A stretch of 64,000 nt of DNA from assembly GCA_934133005.1 (NCBI GenBank), contig CAKPAI010000006.1, positions 5,594 through 69,593 on the forward strand, given 5' to 3'. This DNA comes from an uncultured Clostridia bacterium. Its GTDB lineage: Bacteria > Bacillota > Clostridia > TANB77 > CAG-508. Position 1 is the stretch's first letter; each line of letters begins with the position of its first letter. The notes beneath the pieces were generated by a model. That model saw nothing but the letters and a program-made list of their open reading frames with translations, was not told the DNA's origin and made no database searches. The position numbers and the translations under genes were made by a program. Below, in pieces: positions 17,702 to 24,957 of this stretch.

Positions 17702-18248
17702 GATATTTTAAGAAAGATTTTTCTTCCTTTTTTAGTATGTATTTTCTAAATGAATTTAAGCTACTAAGTTTATCAGTAATAGTAATTATAAAACTTTCTC
17801 TGTATTTTGGAAATTGAAAAAATGTGACTGGCCACATATGTTTTAAAATAATATCTTGTTCTTTTTCGTTTATATTACAAATTTTTTGTGCATTTTGCAA
17901 AGCAATATATGGATGAATAAATGCATGAAGCCTTTTTAAATGAAGTTTCTTTTTTGACCCTCTCCAATCGTATAAGAATAAGTCATGAAGTAATGCAGCT
18001 CGTGCCATAGAAACATAGTCTAAATGTAACTTTCTGCAAATAATAAATGACCAATAAGATACTTCTAAACAATGGTCAAAACATGATGTATTAAAATGTT
18101 GTCTATAATTTTTCATTTGTTGAATAGGCTCTGTAAAAATTAAATCACTTAGAATATTAAAAAATTCTTGTTTATTTAAATAATCTTTATCTGATTTACA
18201 ATCAGCTCTATCTATAATAATCTTGTTTCTCTCTAATAAATCTATCAT
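17682..18248 (-). CDS. HD-domain phosphohydrolase-like protein
   Basis: 188 residues. The HD metal-binding signature is visible: a histidine in FDHCLEVSYWS (about 57-60), the HD pair in ARAALLHDLFLYDW (about 88), and a later aspartate in ITITDKLSSL. HD proteins of this size hydrolyse phosphoesters such as nucleotides, but the substrate here is unknown. It contains HMWP and HPYIALQNA segments seen in uncharacterised clostridial HD proteins. Single-gene unit, divergent from dapA, sharing its upstream region. Confidence 0.8.
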   Translation of the reverse strand: MIDLLERNKIIIDRADCKSDKDYLNKQEFFNILSDLIFTEPIQQMKNYRQHFNTSCFDHCLEVSYWSFIICRKLHLDYVSMARAALLHDLFLYDWRGSKKKLHLKRLHAFIHPYIALQNAQKICNINEKEQDIILKHMWPVTFFQFPKYRESFIITITDKLSSLNSFRKYILKKEEKSFLKYQKKLDS

Positions 18249-18304
18249 AAAAAGTCCTTTGTTAAAATTATTTATATAAATTATATCATATAGAGAAATA
18301 AAAA

Positions 18305-18333
18305 TAAACAGTTTTTTAGTACAGTAATATAAT
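18305..18333 (+). promoter_or_regulatory. Probable SigA promoter for dapA
   Basis: TAAACA (18305-18310), 17-base spacer, TATAAT (18328-18333), about 35 bases upstream of the dapA start. The -35 matches the consensus at four of six positions. Confidence 0.45.
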
Positions 18334-18367
18334 ATATTAAGAAGACTTTGAAAGGATACATATAAAT

Positions 18368-19240
18368 ATGAAGAAAATTTTATTTAGAGGATGTGGTACT
18401 GCTATTGCAACACCGTTTACAAATGAAAATAAGATAAATTATGAAGTACTTAAGAAATATTTGGATTTTCAAATTGAAAATAAAGTTGATGCAATAATTG
18501 TGTGTGGAACTACAGGAGAATCTGCCACTTTGTCAAATGATGAGAAAAAAGAACTTATAAATTTTACAGTAAAATATGTAAATAAAAAAGTACCTGTAAT
18601 TGCAGGAACAGGTTCTAATAACACAAAGTCTGCAATAGAGCTTAGTAGGTATGCGGAGAAAGTTGGAGCTGATGGACTTTTAGTTGTTACTCCATACTAT
18701 AATAAAACAACTCAAGAAGGACTAATAAAACATTATACGGAAATTGCAAAAAATGTAGAGCTTCCTATTATTATGTATAATGTACCAAGTAGAACAGGTG
18801 TAAACATTTTGCCAGAAACGTGTTTAGAACTTTCAAAAATAGAAAATATTGTAGCAATAAAAGAAGCAAGTGGAAATATATCTCAAATTGCAAAAATTGC
18901 ACAATTATGTAGGGATAACTTATATATATATTCTGGAAATGATGATCAAATACTTCCAATTCTTTCTATTGGTGGAATAGGTGTAATTTCAGTACTATCT
19001 AATATTAAGCCTAAAGAAGTTCATGATATTTGTGAGAAATGTATAAATGGCAATATAGATAATGCCAAAGAAATTTTCTTAAAGTTTTTGCCACTTGCCA
19101 ATAGTTTATTTTGTGAAGTAAATCCAATTCCAATAAAATATGCTCTTTCTAAAATTGGCTATGATTTTGGGAAACCTAGATTACCTCTGGTAGAACTAAA
19201 AAATAAAGAGTTGATAGATAGTCAAATAAAAATGCTTTGA
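18368..19240 (+). CDS. dapA: 4-Hydroxy-tetrahydrodipicolinate synthase
   Basis: Condenses pyruvate with aspartate semialdehyde, the first step towards diaminopimelate, lysine and (in spore formers) dipicolinate. 290 residues with a complete TIM-barrel set: GTAIATPF at the start, GTTGESATLS (catalytic Thr pair), YYNKTTQEGL, MYNVPSRTG (catalytic Tyr), and the Schiff-base lysine in VAIKEASGN near 165. The end NPIPIKYAL is also typical. The gene stands alone with its own promoter and terminator, away from other lysine genes. No lysine riboswitch is evident in the short leader. Confidence 0.96.
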   Translation: MKKILFRGCGTAIATPFTNENKINYEVLKKYLDFQIENKVDAIIVCGTTGESATLSNDEKKELINFTVKYVNKKVPVIAGTGSNNTKSAIELSRYAEKVGADGLLVVTPYYNKTTQEGLIKHYTEIAKNVELPIIMYNVPSRTGVNILPETCLELSKIENIVAIKEASGNISQIAKIAQLCRDNLYIYSGNDDQILPILSIGGIGVISVLSNIKPKEVHDICEKCINGNIDNAKEIFLKFLPLANSLFCEVNPIPIKYALSKIGYDFGKPRLPLVELKNKELIDSQIKML

Positions 19241-19262
19241 TAAAAAAATCAAGGCATTTTTA
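19230..19262 (+). terminator. Intrinsic terminator of dapA
   Basis: AAATGCTTTGAT (19230-19241) pairs with ATCAAGGCATTT (19248-19259), one G-U pair, followed by T residues. The stem includes the dapA stop codon. Confidence 0.82.
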
Positions 19263-19273
19263 TATTCTTTAGG

Positions 19274-19302
19274 TTGAATTTATCAAATTAGTATAGTAGA
19301 AT
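19274..19302 (+). promoter_or_regulatory. Probable SigA promoter for pfkA
   Basis: TTGAAT (19274-19279), 17-base spacer, TAGAAT (19297-19302), between the dapA terminator and the phosphofructokinase gene. Both hexamers match the consensus at five or fewer positions, and the spacing is ideal. Confidence 0.5.
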
Positions 19303-19359
19303 AGGAAATGGATAAAAAATCTAGATTTAGTTAATAATACAAACGAGGAGGTAAATAAA

Positions 19360-20505
19360 ATGTTAAGAAAAGTAGCAATACTAGCAAATGGAGGAGACGT
19401 TTCAGGATTTAATGCAGTTATACGTGCAATAGTAAAAACGGCAGAGGAAAATGGAATTGAATGTTATGGATTTATAGATGGATATAGAGGCTTACTATAT
19501 AATAATTATGAAAGATTAACAACTGATAGCGAAGGTGTTGCATCAGGAATACTTCCTAAAGGTGGTTCAATAATTGGATCATCAACAAATGCAAATGTGT
19601 TTAATTATAAGGTTGAGAAAGAAAATGGAGAGATTGAGTATAAAGACTTATCTGAAAAATGTATACAAAATGTAAAAGATGATGGCTTTGATTGTGTGTT
19701 TACTCTTGGAGGAGATGGAACTCAAAAGTCAGCAAGAGATTTCTATACAAGAGGAATGAATGTAATCGGAGTACCAAAGACAATTGACAATGATGTAGCT
19801 TGTACTGAAATTACATTTGGATATAATACGGCTGTATCTGTTGCAACAGAAGCATTAGATAGACTTCATACAACAGGAGAAACGCATCATAGAATAATGG
19901 TACTAGAAGTTATGGGAAGATATGCAGGTTGGATAGCAATAGAATCTGCAATAGCTGGAGGCGCAGATATTGCCTTAATTCCAGAGATACCATATGATAT
20001 AAATGCTGCGGCTCAAAAAATAGAAGAAAGAAAAAAAGAAGGAAAGAACTTTACAGTAGTAGTTGTTGCCGAAGGTGCTATGCCAAAGGGTGGAACAATA
20101 ACTGTTGAAAATGTAAGAAAAAATGGTAAAGGTGTTGATAATAACAAGCTTGGAGGAGCAGGACAAAAAGTTGCAAGAGAGCTTGAAGAGTTAACAGGAT
20201 TAGAGGCAAGATGTACAGTTTTAGGATATATGCAAAGAGGAGGAACTCCAACTGCATATGACAGAGTACTTTCAACAAAATATGGTGCAAAAGCAATGGA
20301 ATTAGCTCTCGAGGGAAAATTTGGCACGATAGCAGTAATCAAAAATGGTAAATTAGATTATGCCACATTAGAAGATGTTGTAGGAAATAATAAAGAAATT
20401 GGAGCTGTATCAGGAAACACAAAAGAAAGCAATTTAAGAAAAGTAAAAATGGATGATGACCTAGTTAAAACAGCAAGAGACATAGGAATTTGTCTAGGTG
20501 ATTAA
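19360..20505 (+). CDS. pfkA: 6-Phosphofructokinase, mixed ATP/PPi-type active site
   Basis: Phosphorylates fructose-6-phosphate in glycolysis. 381 residues, with a near-consensus GAGGAGG site upstream of ATG. LGGDGT places glycine at 120 (equivalent to E. coli Gly104, which allows ATP), while PKTIDND has lysine at 140 (equivalent to position 124, lysine in pyrophosphate-dependent enzymes) and catalytic Asp at 143. That combination marks the intermediate, usually ATP-using, subgroup. The first loop reads GGDVSGFNAVIR rather than the common GGDAPGLNAVIR. MGRYAGWIA and YMQRGG are conserved. Donor choice is inferred from two residues only. Confidence 0.9.
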   Translation: MLRKVAILANGGDVSGFNAVIRAIVKTAEENGIECYGFIDGYRGLLYNNYERLTTDSEGVASGILPKGGSIIGSSTNANVFNYKVEKENGEIEYKDLSEKCIQNVKDDGFDCVFTLGGDGTQKSARDFYTRGMNVIGVPKTIDNDVACTEITFGYNTAVSVATEALDRLHTTGETHHRIMVLEVMGRYAGWIAIESAIAGGADIALIPEIPYDINAAAQKIEERKKEGKNFTVVVVAEGAMPKGGTITVENVRKNGKGVDNNKLGGAGQKVARELEELTGLEARCTVLGYMQRGGTPTAYDRVLSTKYGAKAMELALEGKFGTIAVIKNGKLDYATLEDVVGNNKEIGAVSGNTKESNLRKVKMDDDLVKTARDIGICLGD

Positions 20506-20523
20506 GAATAAAAGGTTGTGTTT

Positions 20524-21531
20524 ATGAACAAAAATATTTTGAAACATATAATTAGATATTTATTAATGATTTGTATAGTAGTAATCTGTTCAACTATTTT
20601 TAAATTTTCATCTGATATATCAACAAAATCTTCCGGAAAAAGTATAAAGATGTCAGGAATTGTAATTGACATATTTGGAAATGGAAGAAATATGTCAGAA
20701 GAAGAAAGAATGGTTGCTATAAAAAATATAGAACATATAATAAGAAAACTTGCTCATTTTTCTATTTACTTTTTACTGGGAGCGTTTTTAATGCTAACTG
20801 CGGGAACTTTTAAATGGGAGAACTGTATAAGGTTTGATGTGAGTGTTTTATTTGCACTAGTATATGCTATGAGCGACGAATTTCACCAGTTATTTGTCAG
20901 TGGTAGAAGCTGTGAATTTAGAGATGTATGTATAGATACCATTGGAGCAAGTTTTGGAATTTTATTAGTACTTGTTATATTTATTTTAGTAAAAAAAGTA
21001 CAAGAACTAAGAGAAAGAAGAACTAAAAGACTAGCAGAAAAGAATATTGATACTGGAATTAAAAGAAAAGTTTTATTCATTGCTAGTACAGGAGGACACT
21101 TGAATGAACTTATGCAAATAAGACCAATTTTTAAAAAATATGATTATCATATTGTAACAGAGAAAACTAAAGTAGATGAAAGTTTAAAAGAAAAGTATGG
21201 CGATAGAATTAGTTTTTTAATATATGGAACTAAAAAATATCCAGTAAAATATATATTTAAGTTTTTTGCTAATTGTTTTATAAGTTTATATTATTTCTTT
21301 AAATATCAACCAGAAGTAATTGTAACGACAGGAACACATACTGCTGTTCCTATGTGCTATATTGCTAAAATTTTTGGAAGCAAAGTTATATTTATAGAAA
21401 CTTTTGCAAATAGAACAACAGCAACTGTTGCGGGGAAACTAGTTTATCCAATTGCAGATACATTTGTTGTACAATGGGAAGAAATGCATAAAATATATCC
21501 AAAGTCTGTATGCTGGGGGTGGCTATATTGA
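20524..21531 (+). CDS. VanZ-like membrane domain fused to PssD/Alg14-like glycosyltransferase subunit
   Basis: 335 residues from ATG 20524 (AAAGG at 20511-20515; a GTG at 20518 is too close to that site). Residues about 1-170 are a VanZ-like domain with four membrane spans and its signatures RKLAHFSIYFLLGAF and DEFHQLFVSGRSCEFRDV. Residues about 180-335 are a PssD/Alg14-like domain beginning KVLFIASTGGHLNEL, with VTTGTHTAVP. Alg14-type subunits anchor a catalytic PssE/Alg13 partner at the membrane, and that partner is the next gene. VanZ domains have been linked to glycopeptide and lipopeptide resistance. The fusion suggests the VanZ part supplies extra anchoring or substrate binding, which is inference. 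Confidence 0.82.
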   Translation: MNKNILKHIIRYLLMICIVVICSTIFKFSSDISTKSSGKSIKMSGIVIDIFGNGRNMSEEERMVAIKNIEHIIRKLAHFSIYFLLGAFLMLTAGTFKWENCIRFDVSVLFALVYAMSDEFHQLFVSGRSCEFRDVCIDTIGASFGILLVLVIFILVKKVQELRERRTKRLAEKNIDTGIKRKVLFIASTGGHLNELMQIRPIFKKYDYHIVTEKTKVDESLKEKYGDRISFLIYGTKKYPVKYIFKFFANCFISLYYFFKYQPEVIVTTGTHTAVPMCYIAKIFGSKVIFIETFANRTTATVAGKLVYPIADTFVVQWEEMHKIYPKSVCWGWLY

Positions 21532-22016
21532 TATTTGTAATACTTGGAACTCAAGATAAAAAATTTCCAAGACTGCTTAATGCAATTCAGAATGCGATTG
21601 ATGAAGGAAAGATTAGTAAAGATGAGGAAATAATTGTACAAGCAGGGTCTACAAAATTTAAATCAAATGATATGAAGATTGTTGATTATATGGGAGTTGA
21701 AGAATTCGAGGACTACATAGATAAAGCAAGGATTGTAATTTGTCATGCAGGAGTTGGAACTATACTTACAGCTTTAAAGAAAGGAAAAACAATCATAGCA
21801 GCTGCAAGACTCAGAATGTATTATGAACATGTAAATGATCATCAACTACAAATTTTGGAAAATTTTAGCGAAAAAGGTTATATAATAGCTTTGGATGATT
21901 TTGACGATATTGGACAAGCTTTAAAAAAAGCAGAGACATTTAACCCTCAAACATTCAGATCTAATAAAAAATACTTTTTAAGACAACTTGAAAAAGAAAT
22001 AAATATTTTAGGATAA
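21528..22016 (+). CDS. PssE/Alg13-like catalytic glycosyltransferase subunit
   Basis: Partner of the preceding PssD-like domain: together they transfer a sugar from a nucleotide donor to a lipid-linked acceptor. I place the start at TTG 21528, overlapping the upstream TGA by 4 bases, because it gives the family N-terminus (M)IFVILGTQDKKF and has GGGGGTGG upstream. Other visible features are VQAGSTKF, the GT28-type nucleotide-binding segment VICHAGVGTILTALKKGK, and EHVNDHQLQI. About 162 residues, a normal size. The split into two genes is the usual arrangement, not a frameshift. Confidence 0.88.
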   Translation: MIFVILGTQDKKFPRLLNAIQNAIDEGKISKDEEIIVQAGSTKFKSNDMKIVDYMGVEEFEDYIDKARIVICHAGVGTILTALKKGKTIIAAARLRMYYEHVNDHQLQILENFSEKGYIIALDDFDDIGQALKKAETFNPQTFRSNKKYFLRQLEKEINILG

Positions 22017-22022
22017 AATAAA

Positions 22023-22106
22023 AATTAGCAATAAACTCATAAATATAATGTTATGTAGAGATAATATATATAAATGTTATAATATGAGTTTTGTTGCTAT
22101 TTTTTG
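22023..22106 (+). terminator. Long hairpin terminator after pssE
   Basis: TAGCAATAAACTCATA on the left pairs with TATGAGTTTTGTTGCTA on the right with small bulges, and is followed by TTTTTT (to about 22106). The loop is A/T-rich and could add further pairing. It separates the PssD/E unit from the LCP-led operon. Confidence 0.7.
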
Positions 22107-22195
22107 CATAATTTGGCCCAAAATAGTAAATGTCTTTAACTTAAGTAATATCAAGGCTTTATAAAAATATGAAAAATAAAAGTGAAAAAAATGTA

Positions 22196-22224
22196 TTGAA
22201 CGTATTGAAAAATATGTTTATAAT
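22196..22224 (+). promoter_or_regulatory. Probable SigA promoter for the polysaccharide operon
   Basis: TTGAAC (22196-22201), 17-base spacer, perfect TATAAT (22219-22224). A second overlapping pair, TTGAAA (22205) with TATTAT (22228), is offset by 9 bases. The next clear promoter on this strand comes many genes later, so this may drive a long transcript. Confidence 0.65.
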
Positions 22225-22262
22225 TGATATTATATACGTAGTTTTTTGCAAAGGAGAAAGTT

Positions 22263-23408
22263 ATGTCAAATAATAATGAAAAAGAGAAAGATATAGACAC
22301 AAAGGATTCGAGATTTGGAGCCTATGAAAGAGAAATGGAAAGAAGAGAGCAAAAACAAGCAAAGGAAAAAAGAAAAAAGAAGAAAATAATATTAAAAGTT
22401 ATATTAGTTATTTTAATAACATTATTAGTAATTGTACTAGCTGCAGGTGCTGCTGCATGGGCATTCATAAATGGAAAACTAGGACAATTAAAAACTGAAA
22501 CAATAGATATAAATAATATAGGAATAAGTGATGAAGTAAGAGAAGAATTACAAGATTATAGAAATATAGCACTACTTGGAATCGATAGTAGAGCAGACGA
22601 TTATGGTACTGGAAATAGAAGTGATTGCATAATAATTGCAAGTTTAAATCAAAAAACAGGAAATATAAAGCTAATATCTGTATATAGGGATACTTATGTT
22701 TATGTAATGGAAAATGGAACAAAAAGACTTGATAAAATAACACATGCGTATTCTTATGGAAAAGCAGAAAATGCTTTAAAATCTTTAAATGAAGCTTTAG
22801 ATTTAAATATTAAAGAGTATGTAACAGTTAATTTTGATGCAGTGGTTGCTGCTGTTGATGCTTTAGGTGGAGTTACAATTGATATTGATTCTAGTGAACT
22901 TAATTATATAAATGACTATATTGATGCAACATCACAAAGTTCAGGAATAAAATCAAAACATATATCAAAAGCAGGAAGACAAACAGTAGACGGAGTACAA
23001 GCTGTTGCTTATTCAAGAATAAGATATACATCTGGTGGGGATTATAAAAGAACAGAAAGAATGAGAACTGTTGTTGAAGCAATGATGAAGAAAGCAAAAA
23101 CTTTATCAATTGGTCAATTAAACAGTTTTGCAAATACAATACTTCCAAGAATAAGTACTAATATAACTTCTGGAGATATTTTGGGATTAATTCCGAGTCT
23201 TGCATCAATGTCAGTAGATGAAAGTATTGGTTGGCCATATGAGACAAAAGGAATAACATTAGACAGATGGTATGGAATTCCTGTAACATTGGAAAGTAAC
23301 GTAAAAAAATTGCATCAAGAAGCTTTTGAGCAAACTGACTATGAACCATCTGAAACTGTAAAAGAAATGAGCAATGCCATAATAAAGAAAACAGGATATA
23401 CTGAGTAA
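22263..23408 (+). CDS. LytR-CpsA-Psr (LCP) family wall polymer ligase
   Basis: LCP enzymes move undecaprenyl-linked glycopolymers onto peptidoglycan on the outer face of the membrane. 381 residues: a charged Lys/Glu/Arg-rich cytoplasmic N-terminus, one membrane segment (about 43-69), then the LCP domain. The domain shows NIALLGIDSRADD, the core SVYRDTYV, DALGGVTIDID, and the family-typical AYSRIRYTSGGDYKRTERMR (just 20 residues). Arg and Asp residues that bind the pyrophosphate are present. AAAGGAG precedes the start. Being first in the operon, it probably attaches the polymer encoded downstream to the wall. Confidence 0.93.
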   Translation: MSNNNEKEKDIDTKDSRFGAYEREMERREQKQAKEKRKKKKIILKVILVILITLLVIVLAAGAAAWAFINGKLGQLKTETIDINNIGISDEVREELQDYRNIALLGIDSRADDYGTGNRSDCIIIASLNQKTGNIKLISVYRDTYVYVMENGTKRLDKITHAYSYGKAENALKSLNEALDLNIKEYVTVNFDAVVAAVDALGGVTIDIDSSELNYINDYIDATSQSSGIKSKHISKAGRQTVDGVQAVAYSRIRYTSGGDYKRTERMRTVVEAMMKKAKTLSIGQLNSFANTILPRISTNITSGDILGLIPSLASMSVDESIGWPYETKGITLDRWYGIPVTLESNVKKLHQEAFEQTDYEPSETVKEMSNAIIKKTGYTE

Positions 23409-23429
23409 AAAATAAAAGGGGAACATTTT

Positions 23430-24164
23430 ATGAACAGGACAAATTTGGCTGTAGAAGAGGAAAATTTTAACGAATTTGAAAATATTAATACAGCAGAAAG
23501 TAAAAAGTACAAACATAAAATTGAAAAAATAACTCATCCAAAACTAGTTTACTATTTTATAAAAAGAACATTTGATATTGTAGCAGGAATTATAGGAATA
23601 TTAATTCTTATTCCTTTATCGATTTTTGTATTCATAATGAGAATAATAAAAAAAGAAAATGATGGACCAATGTTTTACAAACAACTTAGAATTGGAAAAA
23701 ATGGCAAGGAAATAAGAATATTCAAGTATAGAACTATGGTAATGAATGCAGATGAAAAATTAGTTCAATATTTAGAAGAAAATGAAGAAGCTGCAAAAGA
23801 ATATAAAAAATATAAAAAATTAAGGAAAGACCCAAGAATAACAAAGGTTGGAGCTTTTTTAAGAAAAACAAGTCTTGATGAGTTCCCTCAATTCATAAAT
23901 GTTTTACTAGGACAGATGAGTGTGGTTGGACCTAGACCATATCTTCATAGAGAGAAAAAAGATATGGATTGGTACTATGATAAAATTATAAAAGTTAAAC
24001 CTGGAATAACAGGATATTGGCAAGTCAATGGCAGAAGCGATGTAGACTTCAAGGATAGATTAATTATGGATACCTATTATATGGAACATAAAAGTTTAGT
24101 AATGGATACGAAGATAATAATAAAAACAGCAATGAAGATATTTAAAAAAGAAGGAGCAATATAG
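23430..24164 (+). CDS. Polyisoprenyl-phosphate hexose/acylaminosugar-1-phosphate transferase
   Basis: Initiates polymer synthesis by moving a sugar-1-phosphate from a UDP-sugar to undecaprenyl phosphate (WcaJ/RfbP/PglC-type small domain). 244 residues: hydrophilic start, one hydrophobic reentrant segment (about 50-70), then KYRTMVMNAD, the catalytic-type TSLDEFPQFINVL, MSVVGPRPY and KPGITGYWQVNGRS, all diagnostic. The sugar cannot be predicted. The next gene starts on the last base of its stop codon. A second initiating enzyme of a different fold lies at 55974. Confidence 0.94.
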   Translation: MNRTNLAVEEENFNEFENINTAESKKYKHKIEKITHPKLVYYFIKRTFDIVAGIIGILILIPLSIFVFIMRIIKKENDGPMFYKQLRIGKNGKEIRIFKYRTMVMNADEKLVQYLEENEEAAKEYKKYKKLRKDPRITKVGAFLRKTSLDEFPQFINVLLGQMSVVGPRPYLHREKKDMDWYYDKIIKVKPGITGYWQVNGRSDVDFKDRLIMDTYYMEHKSLVMDTKIIIKTAMKIFKKEGAI

Positions 24165-24955
24165 TGAAGAATATTCAAATAATAGTAGCAACGCATAAAA
24201 AATATCAAATGCCAAAAGAAGATATATATTTGCCTGTCTATGTAGGTGCTGAGGAAAAAGAAAAAATTGAAGGATATATTCCAGATAACCAAGGAGAGAA
24301 TATCTCGTCAAAAAATCCATATTTTTGTGAGCTAACTGGATTATATTGGGCTTGGAAAAATCTTGATGTGGATTATATTGGATTAGTGCATTATAGACGA
24401 TATTTTACTGAAAAGAGAAAAGTTACTAAAGATGAGAATGCAAAATTTAACTGTGTTTTAACTAGAGAAGAAGTTGAAGAAAAATTAAAAAATGCAGAAG
24501 TCATATTACCAAAAGAGAGAAATTATTTTATTGAAAATTTGTACGACCATTATAAACATACAATGTATATAGAACCATTAGATAAAACAAGAAAAATAAT
24601 AGAGGAGAAATATCCTGAGTATATAGCTGAATTTGATAAATTAAAAACAAGAAAAAAAGCGCATATGTTCAATATGTTTATTATGAAGAAAGAAATACTA
24701 AATGAGTATTGTGAGTGGCTTTTTGATATATTATTTGAGTTAGAAAAGAAAATGGAAGGAATAGAATATGATCCATTTCATGCAAGATTTTATGGTAGAA
24801 TTTCAGAACTATTGCTTGATGTATGGATAAATAAAAATCAAATAAAATATGAAGAAGTTAGAGTAATGGACATGCAAAATGTAAAATGGCTAAAAAAAGG
24901 AACTAGTTTTTTAATGGCAAAATTTACTGGAAAAAAATATGGAAAGAGTTTTTAG
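24164..24955 (+). CDS. DUF4422 putative glycosyltransferase
   Basis: 263 residues starting at GTG 24164, with AAGGAG at 24151-24156 and a 1-base overlap with the preceding stop. The N-terminus IQIIVATHKKYQMP and the block LTGLYWAWKN followed by DYIGLVHYRRYF are characteristic of the DUF4422 family, which occurs in capsule and exopolysaccharide clusters and is regarded as a glycosyltransferase. No membrane segment; probably acts at the cytoplasmic membrane face on a lipid-linked acceptor. Donor and acceptor are unknown. Confidence 0.85.
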   Translation: MKNIQIIVATHKKYQMPKEDIYLPVYVGAEEKEKIEGYIPDNQGENISSKNPYFCELTGLYWAWKNLDVDYIGLVHYRRYFTEKRKVTKDENAKFNCVLTREEVEEKLKNAEVILPKERNYFIENLYDHYKHTMYIEPLDKTRKIIEEKYPEYIAEFDKLKTRKKAHMFNMFIMKKEILNEYCEWLFDILFELEKKMEGIEYDPFHARFYGRISELLLDVWINKNQIKYEEVRVMDMQNVKWLKKGTSFLMAKFTGKKYGKSF

Positions 24956-24957
24956 AA

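Noticed and set aside
21510..21531. Overlap of the VanZ-PssD gene and the PssE gene looked like a frameshifted single gene.
   Set aside because: PssD and PssE are normally separate genes, and the TTG at 21528 gives the standard PssE N-terminus with a good ribosome site.
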